Positions 17,140-25,909 are shown, counted from the stretch's first letter. The stretch is 64,000 nucleotides of DNA from Flavobacterium sp. N502540 (GCF_025947365.1 NZ_CP110012.1:2356001-2420000); one strand, 5' to 3'. Numbers and translations are program-made. The notes: generated by a model from the letters alone, not told the origin.

Positions 17140-17316
17140 ATGAAAACTATTAAAGAAATGAATTTTACAGAGTTAGATTCTACTCAAATGAAACAGGTAA
17201 AAGGCGGAGGCCTTTTGAGTGATGCTTTAGCCTTGCTGAATGAGGGTAAGACAATATGGGAGGTAGCACGAATTCTAGGTGTAACTGTTCAGCAATTACT
17301 TGCTGTACTTGTCTAG
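17140..17316 (+). CDS. Double-glycine leader peptide (bacteriocin/signal-like precursor)
   Basis: 58 residues. The leader fits the double-glycine class: with cleavage after Gly23 there is Leu at -12, Met at -7, Val at -4 and Gly-Gly at -2/-1 ('LDSTQMKQVKGG'). The predicted mature peptide (about 35 residues, 'GLLSDALALLNEGKTIWEVA...') is an amphipathic, Leu/Val-rich helix ending 'LLAVLV', with no Cys. Such leaders are removed by C39-peptidase ABC transporters, none of which is in the window, so this is an orphan precursor. 'TIWEVARILGVTVQQLL' also resembles a short helix-turn-helix by eye; the leader makes a secreted peptide more likely. It has its own -7 box and terminator. Confidence 0.72.
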   Translation: MKTIKEMNFTELDSTQMKQVKGGGLLSDALALLNEGKTIWEVARILGVTVQQLLAVLV

Positions 17317-17373
17317 TTTTGTGAAAAAAAAGAAACGTTGTTGAATTTTTAAGTTCAAAAATGTTTGAAAATA

Positions 17374-17414
17374 AAAAGAGAAAGTTTTGCGTTGTGAAAC
17401 TTTCTCTTTTTTTT
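17374..17414 (+). terminator. Terminator after the double-glycine peptide gene
   Basis: Arms AAAAGAGAAAGTTT (17374-17387) and AAACTTTCTCTTTT (17397-17410), a 14-bp perfect stem with a T-rich tail, 58 bp after the stop. Confidence 0.8.
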
Positions 17415-17660
17415 GATTTTTTTTGATTTTTGGTCTTTATGAATGGGTGTTGTTCAAATGGGGTATCTGCTGAGAAAAAAAAATACTGGGGTGTGTGAAA
17501 AAAAATCAAAAAATTTGTGCTTCGTTTTTTTTGGAGTTAATAACTGGTTTTGTGAGGTTTGTGTGGTGTTTTAGGGTTGGGAAAACGGTTTGAGGGTAGG
17601 GAGGCTGGGGGGTTACGATTTATTAATTCTGAAATATTGATATTTTTGTTGAGAAAAAGT
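17415..17660. other. Intergenic stretch without a recognised gene
   Basis: About 250 bp, T/G-biased on the plus strand. No start-to-stop frame with a plausible protein, RNA fold or repeat was seen before the promoter of the second tRNA-Gln. Confidence 0.5.
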
Positions 17661-17690
17661 TTGTGTAAACTAAAAAAAGTTTTAAATTTG
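17661..17690 (+). promoter_or_regulatory. Promoter of tRNA-Gln copy 2
   Basis: TTG at 17661-17663, 19-bp spacer, TAAATTTG at 17683-17690, the same geometry as copy 1 although the spacer sequence has diverged. Confidence 0.7.
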
Positions 17691-17710
17691 CACTCGCTTA
17701 ACAGCACTGC

Positions 17711-17781
17711 TGGTCTATGGTGTAATGGTAACACAACTGTTTTTGGTGCAGTCTTTCTAGGTTCGAGTCCTAGTAGACCAA
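17711..17781 (+). tRNA. tRNA-Gln (anticodon TTG), copy 2
   Basis: All 71 nt are identical to copy 1 (16830-16900). Identity extends upstream to the -7 box and downstream through the terminator with only two mismatches, so a unit of roughly 130 bp was duplicated 881 bp apart. Confidence 0.95.
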
Positions 17782-17784
17782 CGT

Positions 17785-17814
17785 AAAAAGCCTCTCAATC
17801 GAGAGGCTTTTTTT
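17785..17814. terminator. Bidirectional terminator of tRNA-Gln copy 2 and the usp gene
   Basis: AAAAAGCCTCTC-AATC-GAGAGGCTTTTTTT is symmetric. It ends the tRNA on the plus strand and sits 16 bp beyond the stop of the minus-strand universal stress protein. Confidence 0.8.
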
Positions 17815-17829
17815 ATGCGTTTATTTTTT

Positions 17830-18654
17830 TTAAATTTTAAAAGTAAGTACCGGTCTGATGGCATGATTTACAAGTCCTTCGCTGATACTGCCGTTGAAAA
17901 AATGAGCAAAGCCAGTTCTTCCGTGTGTGCACATTCCTATAATGTCGGCATTGATGCTGTTGGAGAAGTTGAGGATTCCTTTTTCGATATTGGTGTCGTT
18001 GTAGATGTGGGTAGAGTAATGGGTCAGGTTAAATTCGGTTACAAAAGAGTCTATTGTTTTCTGTAATTCGTGAGTTGGTTTAAAGCTGTTGGGGGTGCAG
18101 ATGGTGACCAGGTGTATTTTTGAGTCAAAAACCGGGGTTAATTTTAGGAATTTTTTGAAAGGTTTTTTGGCTTCTTCCGAGAAGTCTGAGGCGAAAACAA
18201 TAGTGGAAGCATTGAAATTTACAGTGTCTTTTTTGATCACTAAAACCGGGATTTCTGAATTTCGAACTACTTTTTCGGTATTGGATCCTATTAATAGTTC
18301 TTCTACGCCGGATGATCCGTGTGATCCCATTACGATTAAATCAATTTCATATTCTTTGCTTACCTGAGTGATGCCGTGTATGGGTTTGTCTATTTTTACA
18401 ATTTCCGTAATTGAAATTCCGTCCAGATAAGGTCTTGATGAAACCTGATCCAGCATTTCGTTGGCTTTTTTCATGAAAAGCATTGTTTCGGGGATGCTTG
18501 CGCCTCCTAAAACAGCATCGTTCATTTGGCTGGGTAATTCGAGCATGTGTAAAATGATTATCTCAGAATTGTTTTTCTTTGCAATTTGAGAGGCGACTTT
18601 TAAAGCGTTCTCTGCGTGTTCGGAGAAATCAGTAGGTACTAGGATTCTTTTCAT
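17830..18654 (-). CDS. Universal stress protein with two Usp domains
   Basis: 274 residues, two Usp domains in tandem (about 1-142 and 148-274). Domain 1 opens 'MKRILVPTDFSEHAENALKVA' and closes with 'LIVMGSHGSSGVEELLIGSNTEKVV', containing the G-2x-G-9x-G(S/T) nucleotide-binding motif. Domain 2 has 'STIVFASDFSEEAKK' and ends 'IGMCTHGRTGFAHFFNGSI', a partial version of that motif. Such tandem proteins are cytosolic stress factors that may bind ATP or AMP. A monocistronic gene sharing a terminator with tRNA-Gln copy 2. Confidence 0.92.
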   Translation of the reverse strand: MKRILVPTDFSEHAENALKVASQIAKKNNSEIIILHMLELPSQMNDAVLGGASIPETMLFMKKANEMLDQVSSRPYLDGISITEIVKIDKPIHGITQVSKEYEIDLIVMGSHGSSGVEELLIGSNTEKVVRNSEIPVLVIKKDTVNFNASTIVFASDFSEEAKKPFKKFLKLTPVFDSKIHLVTICTPNSFKPTHELQKTIDSFVTEFNLTHYSTHIYNDTNIEKGILNFSNSINADIIGMCTHGRTGFAHFFNGSISEGLVNHAIRPVLTFKI

Positions 18655-18741
18655 GGTGTTTTGGGGCTTGAATAGTTAAAAAATCGATCGTTTTGATGCT
18701 ATTATAAAGATAAGAAATATTTTTAGGTTAATCTATTTATT

Positions 18742-18769
18742 TTGATTTATAAAAAAAACACTATATTTG
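18742..18769 (+). promoter_or_regulatory. Promoter of the rimP-nusA-infB operon
   Basis: TTG at 18742-18744, 17-bp spacer, TATATTTG at 18762-18769. The transcript should start about 6-8 bp later, giving a leader of about 55 nt before rimP. Confidence 0.75.
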
Positions 18770-18797
18770 CACCGTTATTTATTAAAATCTAAATAAT

Positions 18798-18823
18798 GAG
18801 GGGACTAAGTGTCCCCTCTTTTT
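18798..18823 (+). promoter_or_regulatory. Terminator-like hairpin in the rimP leader (candidate attenuator)
   Basis: Arms GAGGGGAC (18798-18805) and GTCCCCTC (18811-18818), a perfect 8-bp GC-rich stem with a 5-nt loop, followed by TTTTTAT. It lies between the operon promoter and the rimP ATG (18832), so it would be transcribed as part of the leader. As NusA modulates pausing and termination, autoregulation by attenuation is plausible. The hairpin could instead block rimP initiation. Confidence 0.65.
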
Positions 18824-18831
18824 ATAAAATT

Positions 18832-19296
18832 ATGACATTTAAAGAAAAAGTAAACGGATTAATTACAGAAGCTCTTCTGGAGAAGCCATCGATCTTTTTG
18901 ATTGATCTGGCTGTGTCAGACTCTTTTAAGATTAGTGTTGGTTTAGATGGTGATAATGGAGTGGCGCTGCAGGATTGTATTGACATAAGTCGTGCAATCG
19001 AGAATAATCTGGATCGTGAAGAGCAGGATTTTTCGCTTGAAGTAGCATCTGTTGGAGTAGGGTCACCTTTGAAAATGACAAGACAATACATTAAAAATAT
19101 TGGTAGAACGTTGATTGTTACTACAAATACTGAAAAAATTGAGGCAGAATTGGTGGAAGCTAACGATGTTTTTATAATTTTGTCTTGGAAAGCAAGAGAA
19201 CCGAAAAAAGTAGGAAAAGGAAAAGAAACAGTTCAAAAAGAGCAACAAATACCTTATACAGAAATTAAAGAGGCAATTGTTACAGTAACATTTTAA
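18832..19296 (+). CDS. rimP: Ribosome maturation factor RimP
   Basis: 154 residues from ATG 18832; an upstream in-frame ATG at 18796 is rejected because it would place the terminator-like hairpin inside the gene. The RimP N-terminal domain includes '[28 protein letters not shown]' (compare the family's D.D.gv.i.dC..vSr.ie..LD) and '[14 protein letters not shown]' (family: L.vsSPG.drpL; the Pro-Gly is altered to Val-Gly here). The C-terminal SH3-like domain follows. It matures the 30S subunit. First gene of rimP-nusA-infB, ending 13 bp before nusA. Confidence 0.93.
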   Translation: MTFKEKVNGLITEALLEKPSIFLIDLAVSDSFKISVGLDGDNGVALQDCIDISRAIENNLDREEQDFSLEVASVGVGSPLKMTRQYIKNIGRTLIVTTNTEKIEAELVEANDVFIILSWKAREPKKVGKGKETVQKEQQIPYTEIKEAIVTVTF

Positions 19297-19309
19297 TTAA
19301 AGAATTCGC

Positions 19310-20563
19310 ATGGAAAATTTAGCATTAATCGATTCATTCTCAGAGTTTAAAGATAATAAACTTATTGATCGTGTAACGCTTATGGCAATTTTAGAGGACG
19401 TGTTTAGAAATGCATTAAAGAAAAAATACGGTTCTGATGATAACTTTGACATCATTATAAATCCTGATAAAGGAGATATGGAGATCTGGAGAAGAAGAGT
19501 AATTGTTGCTGATGAAGATCTGGATTTTGAAAACGAAGAGATTACTTTGACGGAAGCAAGAATGATTGAAGCTGATTTTGAAATCGGTGAAGAGGTTTCT
19601 GAAGAGGTAAAATTGATTGATTTAGGAAGAAGAGCTATTTTGGCTTTGCGTCAAAACTTAATATCTAAAATTCACGAACACGATAATACAAATCTTTACA
19701 AACAATTTAAAGATATTATCGGTGATATTTATACTGCCGAAGTGCACCATGTACGTCCAAGAGTTGTAATTTTGGTCGATGATGAAGGAAATGAAATTGT
19801 ACTTCCAAAAGAAAAACAAATTCCGTCTGACTTTTTCCGTAAAGGAGATAATGTACGCGGAATTATTGAAAGCGTTGAATTAAAAGGAAACAAACCTCAG
19901 ATCATTATGTCCAGAACTTCTGAGAAGTTTTTGGAGAAATTGTTTGAACAGGAAATTCCTGAGGTGTTCGACGGTTTGATTACTGTTAAAAATGTAGTGC
20001 GTATTCCTGGAGAAAAAGCAAAAGTAGCGGTAGATTCTTATGATGACAGAATTGATCCTGTTGGAGCTTGTGTAGGGATGAAAGGATCTCGTATTCACGG
20101 AATCGTTCGTGAGTTAGGAAACGAGAATATCGATGTAATTAATTATACAAACAATATTCAATTGTTTATTACAAGAGCTTTAAGCCCCGCAAAAGTTTCG
20201 TCTATTAAAATCGACGAAGAAAACAAAAGAGCTGAAGTTTTCTTGAAATTAGAAGAAGTTTCTAAAGCAATTGGTAGAGGGGGTCACAATATTAAATTAG
20301 CAGGTCAGTTAACAGGTTACGAGTTAGATGTTATTCGTGAAGGAGATGTTGCTGGAGCAACGGCGGATGAGGATGATGTTGAATTAACAGAATTCTCAGA
20401 TGAAATCGAAGGCTGGGTAATTGAAGAATTTGCTAAAATTGGTTTGGATACAGCAAAAAGTATTCTGAAGCAAGAAGTAGAAGATTTAGTAAGAAGAACA
20501 GATTTAGAAGAGGAAACTATTCTTGATGTTATGAAAATACTAAAAGAAGAGTTTGACAGTTAG
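19310..20563 (+). CDS. nusA: Transcription termination/antitermination factor NusA
   Basis: 417 residues. The N-terminal RNA-polymerase-binding domain (about 1-130) contains 'LEDVFRNALKKKYG'; the S1 domain (about 130-200) has 'IYTAEVHHVRPRVVILV'; and the two KH domains include 'DRIDPVGACVGMKGSRIHGIVREL' and 'KAIGRGGHNIKLAGQLTG'. The C-terminal acidic repeats of E. coli NusA are largely missing, as is usual outside Gammaproteobacteria. It controls pausing, termination and antitermination. Its position after a leader hairpin suggests that it may control its own operon. Confidence 0.96.
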   Translation: MENLALIDSFSEFKDNKLIDRVTLMAILEDVFRNALKKKYGSDDNFDIIINPDKGDMEIWRRRVIVADEDLDFENEEITLTEARMIEADFEIGEEVSEEVKLIDLGRRAILALRQNLISKIHEHDNTNLYKQFKDIIGDIYTAEVHHVRPRVVILVDDEGNEIVLPKEKQIPSDFFRKGDNVRGIIESVELKGNKPQIIMSRTSEKFLEKLFEQEIPEVFDGLITVKNVVRIPGEKAKVAVDSYDDRIDPVGACVGMKGSRIHGIVRELGNENIDVINYTNNIQLFITRALSPAKVSSIKIDEENKRAEVFLKLEEVSKAIGRGGHNIKLAGQLTGYELDVIREGDVAGATADEDDVELTEFSDEIEGWVIEEFAKIGLDTAKSILKQEVEDLVRRTDLEEETILDVMKILKEEFDS

Positions 20564-20611
20564 TTGTCGGCTCTAACAACACAACGAAAAAGGTAATAAT
20601 AAAAAGGTTAT

Positions 20612-23491
20612 ATGTCTGAAGAGAGAGTAATAAGAATAAACAAGGTTTTAAGGGAATTAAATATTTCGTTAGAAAGAGCTGTTGATTATCTAAAAGATAA
20701 GGGTATTGCTATTGATGCAAATCCAAATGCGAAAATTTCTGATAGCGAATTTAATATCCTACAAAGCCAATTTGCGGGCGATAAGGGGAATAAGGAAGCT
20801 TCTAAAGAGGTAGGAGAAGAGAAAAGAAAAGAGAAAGAAGCATTACGTGTTGAACGTGAGAAAGAAATTGAAGACAAACGCAGACAAGACGAAGAGCGCC
20901 AAAAACAACAAGAAGTTATAAAAGCGAGAGCTGTTGTAACAGGACCTGTTCAAGTAGGTAAAATTGATTTAAACCCGAAGAAGCCTGCAATTGTTTCTAC
21001 TCCTGTTGAGGAACCAGTGAAAGCTGAAGAACCAAAAGTAGTTGTTACTCCAACTCAGCCAGAAAAACCTGTTCAGAAAGAAATTGTACAGCCAGAGCCG
21101 GTAGTTGCTCCTGTAGTTTCTGAAGAGAAAAAGGTAGAAAAACCTATTATTACAGAGAAGAAAGAAGTAAAAGTGGAGTCTCCAAAAGTAGCGCAGGAAC
21201 CGATTGTTTCGACTGATCCTACAACTGCTGAAGAGATAATTACGACGCAATATCAAAAATTATCAGGAACTACTCTTACCGGGCAGACAATTGACTTATC
21301 TCAGTTTAATAAGCCTAAGAAAAAGAAAGAAGATCCAAAGATAACTCCTAATAAACCGGGAGCTCCGGGAGCCGGAAATAACGCTAATAAAAACAAGCGT
21401 AAAAGAATCGCTCCTAAACCGGGAACTCCGGGTGCGCCAAAACCTGCAACAGGTAATGCGCCGGGAACTCCAAATCCTAATAAAATTACACCAAATACTG
21501 GTGGTGGAGGTTTTAATGCGAACAGAAGTGCAAGACCTGGTTTTGTAAAAGGAAACCGTCCTGCAATTGTTGCAAAAGTAGAGCCTACTGAAGAGGAAGT
21601 AAAAAACCAAATTAGAGAGACTCTTGAAAAACTTCAGGGTAAAGGTGGGAAATCTAAAGCTGCTAAATACAGAAGAGATAAAAGAGAAACACACCGTCAG
21701 AAATCAGATGACGAGCAAAGAGCGCTTGACGAAGGAAGTAAAACAATTAAAGTTACGGAGTTTGTTACAGTAGGTGAAATTGCAATCATGATGGATGTGC
21801 CAATTACAAAAGTAATTGGAACGTGTATGTCGCTTGGTATCATGGTTACCATGAACCAGCGTTTAGATGCTGAAACTTTAACAATTGTAGCGGATGAGTT
21901 TGGTTACGAAGTAGAGTTTATCACAGTTGATATCGAAGAAGCTATCGAGGTAGTGGAAGATAAAGAAGAAGACTTAGTGGTTAGAGCACCGATTGTTACG
22001 GTAATGGGTCACGTGGATCACGGTAAAACCTCTTTATTGGATTATATCCGTAAGGAAAATGTTATTGCCGGAGAGTCTGGAGGTATTACACAGCACATTG
22101 GAGCCTATGGTGTGACTTTAGATAATGGTCAGAAAATAGCATTCTTAGATACTCCGGGTCACGAGGCGTTTACCGCGATGCGTGCACGTGGAGCTCAAGT
22201 TACCGATATTGCTATTATTGTAGTTGCGGCGGATGATGATATCATGCCACAAACCAAAGAAGCGATTTCTCACGCACAAGCTGCGGGAGTGCCAATTATA
22301 TTTGCAATCAATAAAATTGATAAACCAAATGCGAATGTTGAGAAAATCAAAGAGCGTTTGGCTAGCATGAATTTACTTGTTGAAGACTGGGGTGGAAAAA
22401 TTCAATCTCATGATATTTCTGCAAAAGTAGGAACAGGGGTAAAAGAGTTATTGGAAAAAGTATTATTAGAGGCTGAGATTTTGGATTTAAAATCAAACCC
22501 TAATAAAGCAGCGCAGGGAACTGTTGTTGAGGCGTTCTTAGATAAAGGAAAAGGATATGTTTCTACAATCTTAGTTCAACACGGAACTTTAAAAGTTGGA
22601 GATTATATGTTGGCTGGTAAACATCATGGTAAAATTAAAGCTATGCATGATGAACGCGGACATATTGTTAAAGAAGCTGGACCTTCGACTCCGGTATCTG
22701 TTTTAGGTCTTGACGGAGCTGCAACTGCAGGTGATAAGTTTAATGTTTTTGAAGACGAAAAAGAAGCGAAACAAATTGCCTCTAAACGTTCTCAATTAAT
22801 GCGTGAACAGTCTGTACGTACACAACGTCATATTACACTTGATGAGATTGGACGTCGTATTGCTCTTGGTCAGTTTAAAGAATTGAACGTAATCCTTAAA
22901 GGAGACGTGGATGGATCTGTTGAAGCGTTATCAGATTCGTTCTCTAAATTGTCTACAGAAGAAATTCAAATTAATATCATTCATAAAGGTGTTGGAGCAA
23001 TTACTGAAACTGACGTTATGTTGGCTTCTGCATCTGATGCGATTATTATCGGATTTAACGTTCGTCCTGCTGGAAATGCAAGACAGCTTGCTGATAAAGA
23101 AGAAATTGATATCCGTTACTATTCTATTATCTACGCTGCAATCGATGACTTGAAAGATGCAATGGAAGGAATGTTAGCTCCTGAGATGAAAGAAGAAATT
23201 TTAGGAACTGCTGAAATTCGTGAGATTTTCAAAATTTCTAAAGTGGGTTCAATCGCTGGTTGTATGGTGATGGACGGTAAGATTATGAGGTCTTCTAAAA
23301 TTAGAGTAATCAGAGATGGAGTAGTGGTGCATACGGGAGAGCTTGTGGCATTGAAACGTTTCAAAGACGATGTTAAAGAAGTTTCTAAAGGATACGATTG
23401 TGGTATTCAGATCAAAGGTTACAATGATATCGAAGAAAGAGATGTTATTGAGGCTTACCATGAAGTGGCAATCAAAAAGAAATTGAAATAA
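20612..23491 (+). CDS. infB: Translation initiation factor IF-2
   Basis: 959 residues. A short IF2N helix domain at the N-terminus ('[25 protein letters not shown]') is followed by a long, disordered, Lys/Glu- then Pro/Gly-rich linker (about 65-370). A second IF2N-like unit ('[20 protein letters not shown]') precedes the GTPase domain: G1 'GHVDHGKTS', G3 'DTPGHEAF', G4 'NKIDKP'. Domains II to IV follow ('[12 protein letters not shown]', '[14 protein letters not shown]'). It places initiator tRNA on the 30S subunit. The linker is longer than in E. coli and carries '[20 protein letters not shown]'. Last gene of the operon; a strong terminator follows. Confidence 0.97.
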   Translation: MSEERVIRINKVLRELNISLERAVDYLKDKGIAIDANPNAKISDSEFNILQSQFAGDKGNKEASKEVGEEKRKEKEALRVEREKEIEDKRRQDEERQKQQEVIKARAVVTGPVQVGKIDLNPKKPAIVSTPVEEPVKAEEPKVVVTPTQPEKPVQKEIVQPEPVVAPVVSEEKKVEKPIITEKKEVKVESPKVAQEPIVSTDPTTAEEIITTQYQKLSGTTLTGQTIDLSQFNKPKKKKEDPKITPNKPGAPGAGNNANKNKRKRIAPKPGTPGAPKPATGNAPGTPNPNKITPNTGGGGFNANRSARPGFVKGNRPAIVAKVEPTEEEVKNQIRETLEKLQGKGGKSKAAKYRRDKRETHRQKSDDEQRALDEGSKTIKVTEFVTVGEIAIMMDVPITKVIGTCMSLGIMVTMNQRLDAETLTIVADEFGYEVEFITVDIEEAIEVVEDKEEDLVVRAPIVTVMGHVDHGKTSLLDYIRKENVIAGESGGITQHIGAYGVTLDNGQKIAFLDTPGHEAFTAMRARGAQVTDIAIIVVAADDDIMPQTKEAISHAQAAGVPIIFAINKIDKPNANVEKIKERLASMNLLVEDWGGKIQSHDISAKVGTGVKELLEKVLLEAEILDLKSNPNKAAQGTVVEAFLDKGKGYVSTILVQHGTLKVGDYMLAGKHHGKIKAMHDERGHIVKEAGPSTPVSVLGLDGAATAGDKFNVFEDEKEAKQIASKRSQLMREQSVRTQRHITLDEIGRRIALGQFKELNVILKGDVDGSVEALSDSFSKLSTEEIQINIIHKGVGAITETDVMLASASDAIIIGFNVRPAGNARQLADKEEIDIRYYSIIYAAIDDLKDAMEGMLAPEMKEEILGTAEIREIFKISKVGSIAGCMVMDGKIMRSSKIRVIRDGVVVHTGELVALKRFKDDVKEVSKGYDCGIQIKGYNDIEERDVIEAYHEVAIKKKLK

Positions 23492-23510
23492 TAGTCAATA
23501 TTTATATCAA

Positions 23511-23539
23511 AAGTCCCAACGAGAGTTGGGACTTTTTTT
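23511..23539 (+). terminator. Terminator of the rimP-nusA-infB operon
   Basis: AAGTCCCAAC-GAGA-GTTGGGACTT followed by a run of T; a perfect 10-bp stem. Confidence 0.88.
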
Positions 23540-23645
23540 GTGGGAATATTTAAACGAAGATTGTGGTGTTTAAAAAAATGAGGTAAGATTAATATTTTCG
23601 TTTATTTCAATTTTAATGCTATTTTTGATTAAAAAATATTTAATT

Positions 23646-24155
23646 ATGAGAAAATTTATATATGCAATCGTTCTTTCTGTGAGTTTTTCTTCAGTGTCTT
23701 TTTCGCAGGAAGCAGTTGAAAAGAGTGCTCCTCCGGCAGGAAATGCTGTAGTGGGAGATCATTACGGTGCCGATGTTTCGAAAATTTCAGAAAGCAAAGC
23801 GATCACGGTTGAGAAGTTAAAAAGTGAATTAGAAAAGACTAGTAAAGCTGAAAATATTTCGGTAAAAGGAGTAGTGACGGATGTATGTCCAAAAAAGGGA
23901 TGCTGGGTTACTGTTAAAACAGAAGACGGTTCTCCTTTTTTTGTAAAAATGAAAGATTATGCTTTTTTTGTGCCAACAGCATTAAAAGGTAAAAGTGTGG
24001 TGCTGGAAGGTACTGCTGAGAAAAAAATAACGTCTGTAGAAGAGTTGAAGCATTATGCTAAAGATGCTAAAAAATCAAGAGCTGAAATTGATGCAATCAC
24101 CAAGCCGAAAGAAGAAATACGGTTTATGGCGGATGGAATTAAAGTGGTCAATTAA
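23646..24155 (+). CDS. Secreted DUF4920 protein
   Basis: 169 residues from ATG 23646; the longer frame from 23616 is less likely. Signal peptide 'MRKFIYAIVLSVSFSSVSFSQ' with cleavage near Gln21. The mature protein has an OB-like beta-barrel core. It includes 'GVVTDVCPKKGCWVTV', the Cys-x4-Cys-Trp motif of DUF4920, and later 'KSVVLEGTAEKK'. The two cysteines may bind metal or form a disulfide. The role is unknown and the gene stands alone. A hairpin terminator lies at 24192-24220. Confidence 0.8.
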   Translation: MRKFIYAIVLSVSFSSVSFSQEAVEKSAPPAGNAVVGDHYGADVSKISESKAITVEKLKSELEKTSKAENISVKGVVTDVCPKKGCWVTVKTEDGSPFFVKMKDYAFFVPTALKGKSVVLEGTAEKKITSVEELKHYAKDAKKSRAEIDAITKPKEEIRFMADGIKVVN

Positions 24156-24191
24156 AAAGTCTTTTCGATTTACAATTCGTATTTAAAATTT

Positions 24192-24220
24192 AAAGTCTCA
24201 GCTAAAGTTGGGACTTTTTT
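24192..24220 (+). terminator. Terminator after the DUF4920 gene
   Basis: Stem AAAGTCTCAGC / GTTGGGACTTT (11 bp with two G-U pairs), loop TAAA, T-tail. Confidence 0.65.
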
Positions 24221-24431
24221 ATTGGAGTAATTCTCAAACGGAAATTACAGATCAGGATGAAGTGGTTCGGCAGGAAATTTTAGAGATTAGGTGTTATTTT
24301 GTTTTTATTGATAAAATGAAGTAGTATGCTGGAATATTTAGGAGGGTTCTGTTTGGTGGAATTGATTTCTTTGTAGGATTATTTTTTGTTTTAGTGATGT
24401 TGAATATAGCTGTATTGATTGTATATTTTGT

Positions 24432-25211
24432 GTGGGACCGAAACTATTTCATATGATGACTGGTTTTTTGGGTAAAAGATTCAAGTCTGGGAGGGTTATG
24501 CACAAGTTTACAAATGTGGAAGGGATGAGAATGGTAATGCCGGATTTGCTGTACGGTTGTCTTTCTGATGAAGAATTACTAAATGGTTTACTGCTGTTGA
24601 TTCCACCTCGCGAACCGGCTTCTGATATTTTTATGTTTGATTTGGAGTATGCTAGAAGAGTGTCGGAATCTAAAGATCAGGTTCGTTTTTTACAGGCAGT
24701 TAGTGATGCTAGTTTGTCTTTTCTGCATGCGGTTCGATCGTTTGAGACTACTTTGGAAATTGAGATCAATGAGGCATTTACGCTTAAGTTGTATACGCTT
24801 ATGCGTCGGGTGATGACAGGTGCAGGATTGTCAGTGTATACGGCGAAGAATTTTTACAATCATGAACGACCATTTGTGTTTAATAAGAAAAAAAACTGTG
24901 CTCCCGAGTAGGAGGAAGTACTGCGTAAAGTTGGCTCTTTTCCGTCTGGACATGCTGCTGTAGGTTGGGCATGGGCTTTGGTGTTTAGTGAAATCTTGCC
25001 GGATAGAGAAGAAGTGATTTTTAAGAGAGTACATGATTTTGGTAAAAGCCGGGTGATTTGCAATGCGCGCTGGTATAGTGATGTCGTGAAGGGCAGGGAA
25101 ATGGGGGGGGGTACTGTTGTGAGTTGTCTTCGCGTCAATTTTGCTTCCAATGCCAGTTTAATGCAGGCTAAGGAGGAGGTATTTTTGCTCTTGAAATCAA
25201 TTAGTAAAAAG
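24432..25211 (+). pseudogene. Decayed class A non-specific acid phosphatase (PhoN/PAP2 family)
   Basis: The frame encodes the family signature KX6RP...PSGH...SRX5HX3D in degraded form. 'KNFYNHERP' (near 24850) gives KX6RP, and 'GSFPSGHAAVGWAW' gives PSGH, but an in-frame TAG at 24909-24911 separates them. The last block reads 'SRVICNARWYSD', with Arg (CGC, 25068-25070) where the catalytic His (CAC) belongs. Upstream, 'LLLLIPPREPASDIFMFDLEYA' matches the family N-terminus ('LLPPPP...F..D...Y'), but no signal peptide remains. The frame also reads past the expected C-terminus with no stop until 25409. A run of nine G (25103-25111) lies in the gene. Nonsense plus catalytic loss shows that the enzyme is inactive. 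Confidence 0.82.
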
Positions 25212-25245
25212 AGCTTGAGTCGACTTGTTTTAGGACGGGACGATC

Positions 25246-25285
25246 AAAAAAAAGGCAACTTCGATTGTGAAGTTGCCTTTTTTTT
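25246..25285. terminator. Bidirectional terminator between the phosphatase remnant and the SPOR gene
   Basis: A8-GGCAACTTC-GATTGT-GAAGTTGCC-T8: perfect 9-bp GC-containing stem with A/T tails on both sides, between convergent genes. Confidence 0.88.
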
Positions 25286-25300
25286 GTGTTGTTTTAGGGA

Positions 25301-25690
25301 TTACTTCCCGGGTTTTAATAGAAATACGCTTTTATGTCTCTTTTTAATCTCTGCCAGATTTCTCTCGGCTTCTATTCTGGTCTTAAAATTTCCCACAATC
25401 ACTTTGTAGTTTGGGGTATTGAAGATTATAGTTCCATCGATGTTGCTGTATTCTCTTTTGAAATCCGATAACGTTTTCTTTGCCTCTTCGCTTTTACCAC
25501 TGAAGATTTGAATTTTATAGGTATCGTTTGTACTTATTGATGTGTTAATTTTGCGTTTGTCATTCAATAATTGCTCAAATTTTGGATCTTGATTTAGTGT
25601 TAAATTTTGATCCTGAGCCTGAATGTTATAAGCTAAAGTAATCATTGTTAGCGTGAAGAAAACTCGTTTAGAAGGGGTTAAAATTCTCAT
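25301..25690 (-). CDS. Secreted SPOR-domain protein
   Basis: 129 residues from ATG 25690-25688. The N-terminal hydrophobic stretch ('VFFTLTMITLAYNIQAQ') is a signal peptide. The C-terminal 75 residues form a SPOR domain: 'TYKIQIFSGKSEEAKKTLSDFKREY' opens the RNP-like fold and 'NYKVIVGNFKTRIEAERNLAEIKK' is the second half, with the usual V.vG.f.t...A......i.. pattern. SPOR domains bind denuded glycan strands of peptidoglycan, often at division sites. A role in wall binding is inferred; partner proteins are not encoded nearby. Located just upstream, divergently, of the act operon. Confidence 0.88.
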   Translation of the reverse strand: MRILTPSKRVFFTLTMITLAYNIQAQDQNLTLNQDPKFEQLLNDKRKINTSISTNDTYKIQIFSGKSEEAKKTLSDFKREYSNIDGTIIFNTPNYKVIVGNFKTRIEAERNLAEIKKRHKSVFLLKPGK

Positions 25691-25793
25691 AATGTGGTGG
25701 TTTTTGAGCAAAAATACTATTTAAAATTTGTATGCGAAAATTTGATATTATTTAGAATTGATATAAATTGATATTTAAGACTATTTTAAGGTT

Positions 25794-25822
25794 TTGAGAA
25801 TAACACATAAGTCGTATTTTTG
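25794..25822 (+). promoter_or_regulatory. Promoter of the act-cox operon
   Basis: TTG at 25794-25796, 18-bp spacer, TATTTTTG at 25815-25822. The untranslated leader to actA (25910) would be about 80 nt. Confidence 0.7.
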
Positions 25823-25909
25823 TGCAAGTTTTAAAAGAAGGTATTAGTTTTTTGTTGATTTACTACAGAAAAAATCATACCAAAAATTAGTAGATAATTA
25901 TTATACTAT

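Noticed and set aside
16830..17781. Small integrative element inserted at tRNA-Gln
   Set aside because: Whole tRNA units with promoter and terminator are duplicated, which is more than an att core, and no integrase or other mobility gene lies between them.
17559..17786. 75-residue frame running through tRNA-Gln copy 2
   Set aside because: Its C-terminal half is the translation of the tRNA gene itself; the same happens on the other strand at both tRNA copies.
20969..21694. Minus-strand frames opposite the infB linker
   Set aside because: They are Arg/Phe/Tyr/Asn-rich translations produced by the antisense of a Lys/Pro/Glu-rich coding region, with no initiation context.
24978..25409. Independent gene starting after the phosphatase stop
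   Set aside because: It lies in the same frame as the upstream part, and its first 78 residues contain the third block of the acid phosphatase signature; it is the distal half of the pseudogene.
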